A DNA stretch of 35,510 bases, taken from the NCBI GenBank assembly GCA_002483745.1, contig DLIM01000019.1:88102-123611 (forward strand). Direction: 5' to 3'. The position numbers and the translations under genes were made by a program. This DNA comes from Caryophanales bacterium UBA7642 (GTDB lineage: Bacteria > Bacillota_I > Bacilli_A > RFN20 > CAG-288). Below are positions 25,522-33,091 of this stretch, piece after piece (within the stretch, counting starts at the first letter, position 1; every line of letters begins with the position of its first letter). A model generated the notes under the pieces. That model saw only the letters and a list, made by a program, of their open reading frames with translations. It did no database searches and was not told the DNA's origin.

Positions 25522-25547
25522 CGTTTCTAAATAAGACTTAAATCAAC

Positions 25548-26209
25548 TTAGTTTTCAAAAATAGAAGAATCTTTATCGGCTCCGACCTCAAAATGGTATT
25601 TAGCAATACCTAAATCAATTTTGGAATACATAGCAAGCCCAGGTTTAGCGATAACTTTTCCGTTATTGTATCTGAAATAGAATTTCTGCCGATTCATTGC
25701 AGTTGGGGCTAATAAAGCTGCATTTACTCTGTCTTTGAACCAAGAAGGAGAGTCATCGCCTATATTAGAGACGGCTTTTAGGTCTTTGGATTTATGCTGT
25801 ATGCCTTGAACTGTTCCATACCCTAAAGGAACAACAATATAGATCCTTTCCCCTTTATTAATGGTAAAAGCATTGGGGATTTTCTTATATGTCATTAATA
25901 CACAGCAGGAATTTAATCCTAGTTTCTGAGCTTCTAGGACGATTTTTTCTCCATAGTATCCAGCTTTTTCATCAAAGCCTTTCTTACCAACGATGGCTAA
26001 GTAGTTATTGACGTTAACAAACTTTCCATAGTGGGCCTTAAAGCAATCAAAGGCTTTAGGCTCATCAGTGACTAATTGAATGTTTAAGCCGCCTTCTTTG
26101 TTGCATTCAGCGATTACTTGATTAAGGGTAGCTTTGGTCTCTTCCTTGATAGGAATCTTAGAAATGAACGTACTGCATGTCTAGATTTAATAGCTTCTAG
26201 TGTTGTCAT
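25548..26209 (-). pseudogene. Nitroreductase family protein, frameshifted near its start
   Basis: Read from ATG 26209 the first 17 codons give the nitroreductase N-terminus (MTTLEAIKSRHAVRSF); the frame then hits a stop. The other frame continues from about 26168 (FISKIPIKEET...) without interruption to the stop at 25548. The two parts together make a normal small nitroreductase of about 221 residues, an FMN enzyme using NAD(P)H, with SRHAVR, GYYGEKIVLEAQKLGLNSCC and the C-terminal FEVGAD. Loss of one of two tandem TCAT units would explain the break (expected RSFISK). The ATG overlaps the MBL stop (ATGA), so the gene belongs to the same operon. Only the internal Met at 25895 gives an open frame as it stands, and that lacks the flavin-binding N-terminus. 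Confidence 0.82.
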
Positions 26210-26997
26210 AAGATTACCTCTTTATGTTGATACTGCTCTTCATCATGGGTCAAATAGACGTATTGACAGTTCTTATCCAAAGCCAGATTCTGAAGTTTCT
26301 TCAAAGAGGCCAATTCTGCTTTCTTGTTCCAAGTAATTCCAGGTAGAATGAGCTTTTCATAGGAATCTCTTCCATACCCGCAGTCACCTGCTATCACTAC
26401 GAATTTATTCCAATCACCGGTTATTTTGATTCCGGTCATTCCTTCTGAATGGCCAGGAAGAGGAAGAAGAATCACACTGACATCATCGAAGAGATCATAT
26501 TCAGTATTCGGAAAGGTTTCTATTTTAATGTTCTTATAGAGTCTTCTTAAGTAACGGGGATTAAGTTTAGAGGCGGCTTGTAGCTCTTTCTGACTAGCTA
26601 GAATGTGCTTAGCATCTTTGACAAGCCGAATGCCTCCTACATGATCTATGTCCATATGGGTGAGGATAACATAATCGATATCTGAGGATTGATAGCCAAG
26701 CTTTTCTAATTGCTCACTAACCGCTTCATTAGCAGGTAGCTTTCCAGGCGAGGCAAAATAGTTTGCGATTCCCTCATACTTGAGAGGATGAGTCCTGATT
26801 TCAGTATCCCAGCCAGTATCGATAAGTATCAATCCTTTGGGATGCTCTATCAGGTAGGAAGTTACTGGAACATTGATTTGATGTTTCTTCCCTCTAAAGA
26901 TACCAGTAAAAGCCAATTTGTTTTTCGATTTGTTACTGAAGGGAAGAGCTTCATCAACTTGAGTAGAGCCAACTCTTAGAACATGAATCTTAATCAT
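26206..26997 (-). CDS. MBL-fold metallo-hydrolase (AHL-lactonase-like subgroup)
   Basis: This 263-residue metallo-beta-lactamase-fold hydrolase has all metal ligands visible: H114, D116, D118 and H119 in THMDIDH, then H183 in PGHSEG, D205 in GDCGY and H251 in LTHDEE. The second residue of the HxHxDH motif is Asp (HxDxDH), as in a common variant of the N-acyl homoserine lactonase-like group. The subgroup name does not prove lactonase activity. Its start overlaps the end of the ArsR gene by 8 nt and its stop overlaps the nitroreductase start by 4 nt, so the three genes form one operon, perhaps for detoxifying an electrophile. Substrate unknown. Confidence 0.88.
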   Translation of the reverse strand: MIKIHVLRVGSTQVDEALPFSNKSKNKLAFTGIFRGKKHQINVPVTSYLIEHPKGLILIDTGWDTEIRTHPLKYEGIANYFASPGKLPANEAVSEQLEKLGYQSSDIDYVILTHMDIDHVGGIRLVKDAKHILASQKELQAASKLNPRYLRRLYKNIKIETFPNTEYDLFDDVSVILLPLPGHSEGMTGIKITGDWNKFVVIAGDCGYGRDSYEKLILPGITWNKKAELASLKKLQNLALDKNCQYVYLTHDEEQYQHKEVIL

Positions 26998-27348
26998 CTT
27001 GGCTGACCTTTTCTGGACGTTCAGCCATCAATTTTTTAGCATGAGTAAGCATCAAGAGAAGATTATTCATAGCTTCTTCATCAGCATCAAAGTAATAGTA
27101 ATTCTTAGTACCTTCTCTTCTTACTTTGACAATATGGGCATCTTTAAGCACTTTAAGATGATGAGATACAGCTGGGCGGGAAAGATTGGTCTCTTTAGTT
27201 ATTTCGCCTACTCTTATTCCTTTACAAGGACCTTTTTCAGCATTCCTAGAATCATATACTGCCTGTTTTCATCACCTAGTGCCACTAAGACATCTTTGGA
27301 GTTTAAGAATTCTTGTCTTAGTTCTTCAATATCTTTTTGTTTATCCAT
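26990..27348 (-). pseudogene. ArsR-family repressor, broken by a one-base deletion
   Basis: From ATG 27348 (AGGAG 8 nt upstream) the frame reads MDKQKDIEELRQEF...ENRQYMILGMLKK and then goes out of frame. The next frame continues GPCKGIRVGEITKETN, the recognition helix region LSRPAVSHHLKVL, the wing VKVRREGTKNYYYF, and stops at 26990. Together they make a typical winged-helix ArsR protein of about 119 residues. The switch lies at a run of five A on the coding strand (27237-27233); six A would restore the frame. No Cys metal-binding box such as CxC in the recognition helix is present, so this is probably not an arsenic sensor. Its end overlaps the MBL gene, and an inverted repeat covers its promoter, suggesting autoregulation of the operon. 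Confidence 0.85.
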
Positions 27349-27360
27349 GCTATGCGCTCC

Positions 27361-27388
27361 TAATGGTTCAATCGTTTAAACCATTATA
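27361..27388 (-). promoter_or_regulatory. Promoter and probable ArsR operator
   Basis: TAATGGTT (27361-27368) and AACCATTA (27379-27386) form a perfect 8-bp inverted repeat with a 10-nt centre. It overlaps a consensus TATAAT on the minus strand (27388-27383) and ends 12 nt before the ATG. Size and position fit an ArsR autorepression site. Confidence 0.6.
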
Positions 27389-27436
27389 CCTGTCATTAAA
27401 AGAAATTAAACATCGGGAAAGAAAATCAAGAAGATT

Positions 27437-27468
27437 AAAAAAGCCCTTGAGTATTGATCAAAGGCTTT
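27437..27468 (-). terminator. Terminator of the CvpA-like gene
   Basis: Minus strand: an 11-bp stem with one G-U pair (27468-27458 with 27450-27440, AAAGCC/GGCTTT ends), a 7-nt loop and a T-run. It lies 23 nt past the stop at 27491. Confidence 0.8.
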
Positions 27469-27490
27469 AAATTATGAAATTAAGCAGCTT

Positions 27491-28225
27491 CTACAAGTAA
27501 AGATTAAAGAGTCTCTGAATCAGGTTATATTCATAAACCCATTTAGCTGGAGTCATAACTGTGTCATCATCAAGATGCATCTGAGATATCACCCAGTCGC
27601 TGGCACCATTGTTTAAGGTGACTACAAAGGTGAAGCAATAAGAAGCAACAGCAATTAACAGTAAGGCAATACAAGCATAAGAGACTACACCTAGAAGCTT
27701 ATCAAGCCATTTGACTAACTTGATGGATTTAGCTAGCTTTCCAATTACTCCCTTAAGAATAGCAAAGACTATCATGAAGACAATAAAGAGAACCAAGAAT
27801 GATCCAATGATGAAGACTAAATTAGAGAGCGTCTGAGCAATATAGGTTGATAAGACAATATCAGTGGCGCCAGAAGGAATAAGCTTTTCTATAGAAGGAG
27901 TAATCATTCCCTGAATAGAGGAAGGAATACCAATACTTGTAAGAGCTGAACTTAAAACAGAATCAACATTATCAGAGATTGGTTGACCTAAAGCTGGGAC
28001 CTTAGAGACGATTGTTGTATCAATAGAAGTAGTCAGTCCTCCTCCCCACTTTCCATAGGTTAGATTGCCAAGTGGCTTAGCTAATAGGAAAGCAGCAATC
28101 AAGGAAACTGCTGTTCCAATCAAGCCAATAATACCTTTAGAGAAGCCCTTAAAATAACCGATTATGATGAAAATAAGCAAAATTGCCACATAAACTATTG
28201 TTATGTAATCCCAAGTCCATGTCAT
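27491..28225 (-). CDS. CvpA family membrane protein
   Basis: This is a 244-residue protein with four membrane helices (about 8-28, 32-52, 132-158 and 178-205). The opening IIGYFKGFSKGIIGLIG resembles the CvpA / colicin V production family, whose members affect purine regulation or membrane functions and are poorly understood. A loop of about 75 residues between helices 2 and 3 is longer than in small CvpA proteins and lies outside if the N-terminus is inside. GAGG 8 nt before the ATG supports the start. It forms its own unit with a terminator behind it. Confidence 0.72.
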   Translation of the reverse strand: MTWTWDYITIVYVAILLIFIIIGYFKGFSKGIIGLIGTAVSLIAAFLLAKPLGNLTYGKWGGGLTTSIDTTIVSKVPALGQPISDNVDSVLSSALTSIGIPSSIQGMITPSIEKLIPSGATDIVLSTYIAQTLSNLVFIIGSFLVLFIVFMIVFAILKGVIGKLAKSIKLVKWLDKLLGVVSYACIALLLIAVASYCFTFVVTLNNGASDWVISQMHLDDDTVMTPAKWVYEYNLIQRLFNLYL

Positions 28226-28341
28226 ACCCTTTACCTCGTTTGTGGTAGTTTAACACGAGAGCTTTTTGTTTGAAATACTTTTCAATAAAACTAATGATGA
28301 AAGAGGTTAATTGCTTTCCAGTTAGAAAAAAATCAAATTTA

Positions 28342-28372
28342 AAAAACCTGGCTAGGGGGTAACCAGGTTTTT
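28342..28372 (-). terminator. Terminator of the GH3 / GtrA-like operon
   Basis: A perfect 10-bp stem AAAAACCTGG (28342-28351) / CCAGGTTTTT (28363-28372) with an 11-nt loop, 21 nt past the stop at 28394. It has T-runs on both strands. Confidence 0.88.
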
Positions 28373-28393
28373 AACGAAACTAATACTATACTA

Positions 28394-29524
28394 CTAAGCA
28401 GCAGGAGAAACTGTGGCTTTAGGATTATTGTTCTTAGCAGTTGTATCAGCTCCGGCAGGGAAGATAATACGGAAGATGAAGAAGAAGATAATCATGGAGA
28501 TACCGCCAGTAAGAACAGTCTTAATGAGTGAATATAAAGCAGCAGCACCGCCGTTATAATCCATCGAATGAAGAAGCATAGGATTGATGAAGCCCCAGAT
28601 AGCATTGCAGAATAGGGAAATTAAGACCCAACCGATGAAGTACCACATAGCCTGATACCAAGGATTGCCATGAGACTTATAGGTAATGTTTCTCTGTAAG
28701 GGGAAGTTAATGCATTGGGCAGTGAAGACAGCTATTTCATAGGCGATGAAGTTTCCAAGCCCACCATTAACCTGTATGACACCATTTTTATAGACAACAG
28801 GCTCATTGAATATGCCCCAAATCATATCAGTAGCACCATCGAATCCAACCTGATTCCAAGTCCAAAGATGAACCTGAGGCCAGACAAAGGCTGTTCCAGA
28901 AAGGCTGCTGAAAGCATTAGGAAGGAAAAGCATTAAGAGGAACTGCCAGATAGTGACACCTTCTGAGAAGACAATGAAGAAGAAAATCTGATAGAGCCAT
29001 TTAGATAAACCCGGATGAGATATTTGAAGTTTTCTCCACCAGTTCATATAGCCTTGGCAGAATTTTGACTGACCGATGTTGAAGAAGAAGAGATGAATAA
29101 TGGCACCTAAATCGTAACGCGATTCTAAAGCAGTACGCTTTTCGGAGACTTCGGCCTGATGTTTTACCCGATAGTTTTCAAACTCGGTTTCAATACGAGC
29201 CTTTTCTTTAGTCTTCTTATCAGCTAAATAATTTTTCTTATCATCTTCCGAAAGAGTTGCTAAATAAGCAGTTGCTTTATACTTAGCTTCTTTTTTAGCC
29301 TGCTTATCAGCTAAGGCTTTAGCTTTATCGTTTCTTTTATTTTCTTCATCAGCTTTTTTCTTTGCCTCAGCTTCTTCTTTCTTCTGCTCAGGAGTCTTAG
29401 CCTTTTCAAAGGCGGCTCTTTCCTTCTCTTCAGCTTTTTCTTTTAGGAAAAGCTCTTTTTCTCTTGCCTTGTACTCAGCAATGATTTTCTTCTTCTCTTC
29501 TTTACTGATTTTAGCTCTAGCCAT
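28394..29524 (-). CDS. GtrA-like membrane protein with a long charged N-terminal coiled coil
   Basis: This is a 376-residue protein. Residues 1-135 are highly charged and rich in Lys, Glu and Ala, with repeated KAEEK-, KAK- and AEA-type units, almost certainly an extended helix or coiled coil in the cytoplasm. Residues 140-360 hold about five hydrophobic helices. The segment NFPLQRNITYKS resembles the conserved helix end of GtrA-type proteins (polyprenyl-phosphate sugar flippases), but the match is partial. A Pro/Ala tail ends the protein. AAAGGAG supports the start, 14 nt after the GH3 stop, so the two are one operon. It may place or scaffold the cytosolic GH3, or move a lipid-linked sugar; both are inference. 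Confidence 0.65.
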   Translation of the reverse strand: MARAKISKEEKKKIIAEYKAREKELFLKEKAEEKERAAFEKAKTPEQKKEEAEAKKKADEENKRNDKAKALADKQAKKEAKYKATAYLATLSEDDKKNYLADKKTKEKARIETEFENYRVKHQAEVSEKRTALESRYDLGAIIHLFFFNIGQSKFCQGYMNWWRKLQISHPGLSKWLYQIFFFIVFSEGVTIWQFLLMLFLPNAFSSLSGTAFVWPQVHLWTWNQVGFDGATDMIWGIFNEPVVYKNGVIQVNGGLGNFIAYEIAVFTAQCINFPLQRNITYKSHGNPWYQAMWYFIGWVLISLFCNAIWGFINPMLLHSMDYNGGAAALYSLIKTVLTGGISMIIFFFIFRIIFPAGADTTAKNNNPKATVSPAA

Positions 29525-29538
29525 GTTTATAGGCTCCT

Positions 29539-32124
29539 TTATTTAGCTAACTTATCGTTAGTATCTAACTTCTTGTCACTAGCTTTTTCAACCACGTGGA
29601 CTTGGGAAGGATAAACTGGCTTTTCGGTTTGATTGCTATCAGTTGGTTTAGCTGCTTTTTCATTCTTCTTTTCATCAGCTAAGCTCTTTTTTAAAGCCTT
29701 AAGTTCCTTCTTGTTTCTCTTCTTTCCTTTAATCATTTGGTGAAGACCCTTGAAGAGATGTCCATTGAACATGGTGATCATGCCATCAAGCTGATACCAG
29801 CAGATTGCGCCACCTGTCATTCTGGAGATTCCTCTCATCGGCTGGAATTCCACACCCATGATTAAGGTATTAGAGAGATTGACGTTTCCGATTCCTCTTA
29901 GGAATTTAATAGCAAATCTAATAGCCCAGCTAAAGAATCTTCCAGTCCATCCTCTTGAATATCGTAATTCATTGACGGTGGTGTTATAGGTGACTTTGAT
30001 TCTGTTCTTCTTAAAGAAATCATAGTGGCTATTTGGTATCTTTCTTCCCAATAAGGTAGTGAATTCCTCATCAGAGACATTAGCAGCCTCACCGGAATAA
30101 TAAGAAGGAAGTTTAGTAGGATCATAGGGATTGATTTCAGTAGTTCCTTTAACATCCATTGTCTGAGATAGCTTGATATCAATTACCGAAGCTCCAATCA
30201 TGATGTTATAGATACCGCCTTCAATCTCCCATTTGTTGGTACGGACATTGAAATAACGGAATGTCTTATCATCGAAATTGATTCTAACTTCCTTAGTCTC
30301 GCCTTTCTTCAGGAAGACTTTAGCAAAGCCTTTTAGTTCTTTCTTCGGACGGAAGATTTTGAGGTTGACTCCAGCCACGTATAATTGAGCAACTTCAGCG
30401 CCATCTCTTGATCCAATGTTTGAAATCTTGAAGGTGACACCCTTTTCATCAATCTTATAATCAGAATAAGAAAACTTGGTATAGCTTAATCCGTATCCGA
30501 AAGGATATTTAACTTGAAGGAGAGCAGTATCGTAATAACGATAACCGATATATAACCCTTCACGGTATTCAACAGTCTTTTCTTTTCCAGGGAAGTGAGA
30601 AGCGGAGGAGCAATCGTGATACTTATTAGGATAAGTTTCAGCTAATTTTCCGCTAGGATTGACTCTTCCAGTAATAACATTCAAAGTGGCTCTAGCTACT
30701 GCCTGACCACCTAAGTAGGTATGGAGCAAGGCTTCACATTCATCAGCCCATCCTAATTTTACCGGAGCACCACAGGCTAAGACAGCAACAATTTTATTTC
30801 CAGCTTTAGCTAATTCTTTAACACAGTTAACCTGATTCTCAGGGAGATTAAGATTAGCTCTATCAAGTCCTTCAGCCTCAGTTAATTCATCTAATCCCAA
30901 ATAAAGAAGAACCACATCGGCTTTAGAGGCTAATTCTAAAGCTCTCTTTAAAGCTTTCTTGTCTTTTTTTCCGTAACGGTCGTAACCGGCTTCATATCCG
31001 ATGAAATCCAATTCAGGGAAATACTTCATGGAATCAAGGGTATTCTCAAGTCTTGTCGGATTGACAACTGAGGAACCGGCACCTTGATATCGGGGCTTTT
31101 TAGCAAAATCACCAATGATTGCAATCTTAGTTCCAGGCTTTAAAGGAAGAATGCTGCCTTGGTTCTTTAAAAGGACCATACTTTGTTCAGCACATTTCTG
31201 AGCTACTAAATTATGGGCATCAACATTAAAGTCATGTTTCTTTCCGTCACTAAAGACTTTATTAGTATCTCTAGCTAAAGAAATATAGCGATCAACATCT
31301 TCATCCAAGACAATTTCAGCTAATGTGCCATTTTGAACAGCTTTAATAACTTCTTTGACGGTATCGCCGTTGTTGCCAGGCATTTCTAGTTCATTGCCGG
31401 CGACTAAACCTTTGATACGGTCATTTTCTCCGCCCCAATCAGTAACGACTACTCCTTGATAGCTCCACTCATTTCTGAGAATATCACGCATAAGGTGCAT
31501 ATTCTCATTAGTGTGGGTGCCATTAACCATATTATAAGAAGACATCAGTGCCTTAGGATGTCCTTCTTTGACTGCGATTTCAAAACCGGTAAGATAGATT
31601 TCTCTTAAGGTTCTTTCATCGACAACCGTATCTATAGTCATACGACTTAACTCTTGGTTGTTGCAGCAGAAATGCTTAATACAGGCTGAGACGCCATTAG
31701 ATTGAATGCCCTTGACATAAGAAGCAGCCATCTTTCCAGCAAGATAGGGATCTTCGGAGAAATATTCGAAGTTTCTTCCGCAGCGAGGATTTCGTTTCAT
31801 ATTCATACCAGGCCCTAAAAGAACATTGACTTTCTGAGCCACTGCCTCTTCTCCTAAAGCCTTACCTAACTCTTCGCCTAAACTTAGATCCCAGCTCGAG
31901 GCCATTGTGGCAGCTGTAGGAAAGCAAGTAGCCTTAACTGATTCATTTAATCCAAGATGATCAGCTGCAGCCATCTGTTTTCTAATACCATGAGGGCCAT
32001 CGGAAAGGAACATCGATGGAATGTTCTTTTCTTCGTTTCCCTGGCTCTGCCAAAAGTCTTTACCGGAAGTCAGGTTAGCCTTTTCTTCTAGTGTCATGGA
32101 ATCAATAGTTTCTTTGTTTTTCAT
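29539..32124 (-). CDS. Glycoside hydrolase family 3 beta-glucosidase-like, cytosolic
   Basis: This GH3 enzyme of 861 residues has conventional order: catalytic barrel domain first, then the C-terminal sandwich (VLLKNQGSILPL, GAGSSVVNP), then a fibronectin-III-like domain. The nucleophile is D229 in VVTDWGG; KHF and the substrate-binding DGPHGIR are also visible. There is no signal peptide. After the FN3-like domain about 150 residues follow, with a hydrophobic patch (GISRMTGGAICWYQLDG) and then a very Lys-rich tail; this region may tie it to its charged membrane partner encoded next. ATG 32124 has GGGGAAA just upstream and is better than a start 8 codons earlier. A cre-like box and LytTR-like repeats lie upstream. 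Confidence 0.88.
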   Translation of the reverse strand: MKNKETIDSMTLEEKANLTSGKDFWQSQGNEEKNIPSMFLSDGPHGIRKQMAAADHLGLNESVKATCFPTAATMASSWDLSLGEELGKALGEEAVAQKVNVLLGPGMNMKRNPRCGRNFEYFSEDPYLAGKMAASYVKGIQSNGVSACIKHFCCNNQELSRMTIDTVVDERTLREIYLTGFEIAVKEGHPKALMSSYNMVNGTHTNENMHLMRDILRNEWSYQGVVVTDWGGENDRIKGLVAGNELEMPGNNGDTVKEVIKAVQNGTLAEIVLDEDVDRYISLARDTNKVFSDGKKHDFNVDAHNLVAQKCAEQSMVLLKNQGSILPLKPGTKIAIIGDFAKKPRYQGAGSSVVNPTRLENTLDSMKYFPELDFIGYEAGYDRYGKKDKKALKRALELASKADVVLLYLGLDELTEAEGLDRANLNLPENQVNCVKELAKAGNKIVAVLACGAPVKLGWADECEALLHTYLGGQAVARATLNVITGRVNPSGKLAETYPNKYHDCSSASHFPGKEKTVEYREGLYIGYRYYDTALLQVKYPFGYGLSYTKFSYSDYKIDEKGVTFKISNIGSRDGAEVAQLYVAGVNLKIFRPKKELKGFAKVFLKKGETKEVRINFDDKTFRYFNVRTNKWEIEGGIYNIMIGASVIDIKLSQTMDVKGTTEINPYDPTKLPSYYSGEAANVSDEEFTTLLGRKIPNSHYDFFKKNRIKVTYNTTVNELRYSRGWTGRFFSWAIRFAIKFLRGIGNVNLSNTLIMGVEFQPMRGISRMTGGAICWYQLDGMITMFNGHLFKGLHQMIKGKKRNKKELKALKKSLADEKKNEKAAKPTDSNQTEKPVYPSQVHVVEKASDKKLDTNDKLAK

Positions 32125-32176
32125 AGTTTCCCCTACTTTTAAAATCAAAAAAAGATAAACATAGTCTATTAAAATT

Positions 32177-32190
32177 TAAAAGCGCTTACT
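32177..32190 (-). promoter_or_regulatory. cre-like catabolite box before GH3
   Basis: TAAAAGCGCTTACT matches the CcpA cre consensus (TGNAANCGNWNNCW) except the second base. It lies 53-66 bp upstream of the GH3 start, within its promoter region. Confidence 0.55.
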
Positions 32191-32200
32191 ATGAAATTGA

Positions 32201-32265
32201 CACAACTTGTCATTTTTGTGTCGTAACTTGCAATTATTAATGATTCTAAATCGATTAGTAACTTG
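32201..32265 (-). promoter_or_regulatory. Three LytTR-like direct repeats upstream of GH3
   Basis: Minus strand copies are CAAGTTGTG (32209-32201), CAAGTTACG (32230-32222) and CAAGTTACT (32265-32257). Start-to-start spacing is 21 and 35 bp; 21 bp is the classic LytTR half-site spacing. Each matches the AgrA/LytTR consensus at 7 of 9 places. They point toward the GH3 / GtrA-like operon and lie between it and the regulator gene. Overlapping dyads are also present (TGACA 32198-32202 / TGTCA 32208-32212; GACACA / TGTGTC). Confidence 0.55.
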
Positions 32266-32357
32266 GTCAGGAATGAATGACTGAGACTTTTCTATTTCAA
32301 AAATTGCTTATCTAACATGAAATGTTTAAAAGAAAAAAAGGATTTTTCCTAAATCCA

Positions 32358-32366
32358 TGATAGAAT
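32358..32366 (+). promoter_or_regulatory. Extended -10 promoter of the response regulator gene
   Basis: TGATAGAAT (32358-32366) is an extended -10. The predicted start near 32373 leaves about 4 nt before the ATG at 32377, with no Shine-Dalgarno. Confidence 0.55.
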
Positions 32367-32376
32367 AGAAAAAATT

Positions 32377-33091
32377 ATGTACAAACTTGCACTAGTAGAA
32401 GATTTGGCAACTGATCGGGAAGAACTATTGAAAAAGCTTTCACAGTATTAAAAAGAAAACTCTATAGGGCTTTCTATTACTTGTTTTGATGATGGCTTGA
32501 AATTCTATAGTAATTATGAAGCAAGTTTTGATATTATCTTTACCGATATCGAAATGCCTTATATGAATGGTCTTGATGCTGCTAAGAAAATTAGAGAGTT
32601 TGATAAGAAGGTTCAGATAATCTTTGTTTCTAAGGCTGCTCAGTATGCAGTCCGTGGCTATGAAGTAGATGCAGTTGGTTATGCTTTGAAGCCTGTCTCT
32701 TTCTTTACTGTTTCTGAACTTTTGAATAAAGCTATCAAGAAGCTTTCTATCTTAGAAGATGACTATATTGTTTTTTTATGACGGTAATGGTCTTAGAAAG
32801 ATTTCAATTCCATCTATTGTTTTCATTGAAGTAAGAGACCATGATTTGTATTACCATCTTGATGACAATAACACTTATTGCAATAAAAGAACTCCTCTTT
32901 CTTCTTTGGAAGAAAAGATAAAAAATAAAGGGTTTTCTAAATGCAATAACTGCTATTTGATTAATCTCAAGTTTGTTAAGATGATTAAGAAAGATTCGAT
33001 TCTTGTCGGTAATGAAGAGCTGCCTTTGAGCAGAGGCAAAAAGCGTGATTTTGAAAAAGATTTCATTAGCTTTGCGGGGGAATATTTATGA
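32377..33091 (+). pseudogene. LytTR-family response regulator, doubly broken
   Basis: The intended product is an AgrA/LytR-like regulator of about 237 residues. The receiver domain starts MYKLALVEDLATDRE and carries the phosphorylated Asp57 (IFTDIEMP) and the conserved Lys in ALKPV. The LytTR DNA-binding domain follows (YDGNGLRKISI, FIEVRDHDLYYHL, CYLINLKFVK, LPLSRGKK). Two lesions interrupt it: an in-frame TAA at codon 25 (32449-32451), perhaps from CAA, and a frameshift at a run of seven T (32771-32777) that needs six T for continuity (DDYIVFYDGNG). The end overlaps the kinase start (ATGA). As it stands, fragments 32377-32451, 32497-32781 and 32759-33091 are open; the last could yield a free LytTR domain. 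Confidence 0.88.

Noticed and set aside
26206..26997. Quorum-quenching lactonase
   Set aside because: The subgroup resemblance to AHL lactonases does not fix the substrate. The ArsR and nitroreductase context fits detoxification as well.
26999..27379. Plus-strand ORFs opposite the ArsR gene (also 27186-27470)
   Set aside because: They are antisense to the clearly recognisable winged-helix gene and appear open only because that gene is frameshifted.
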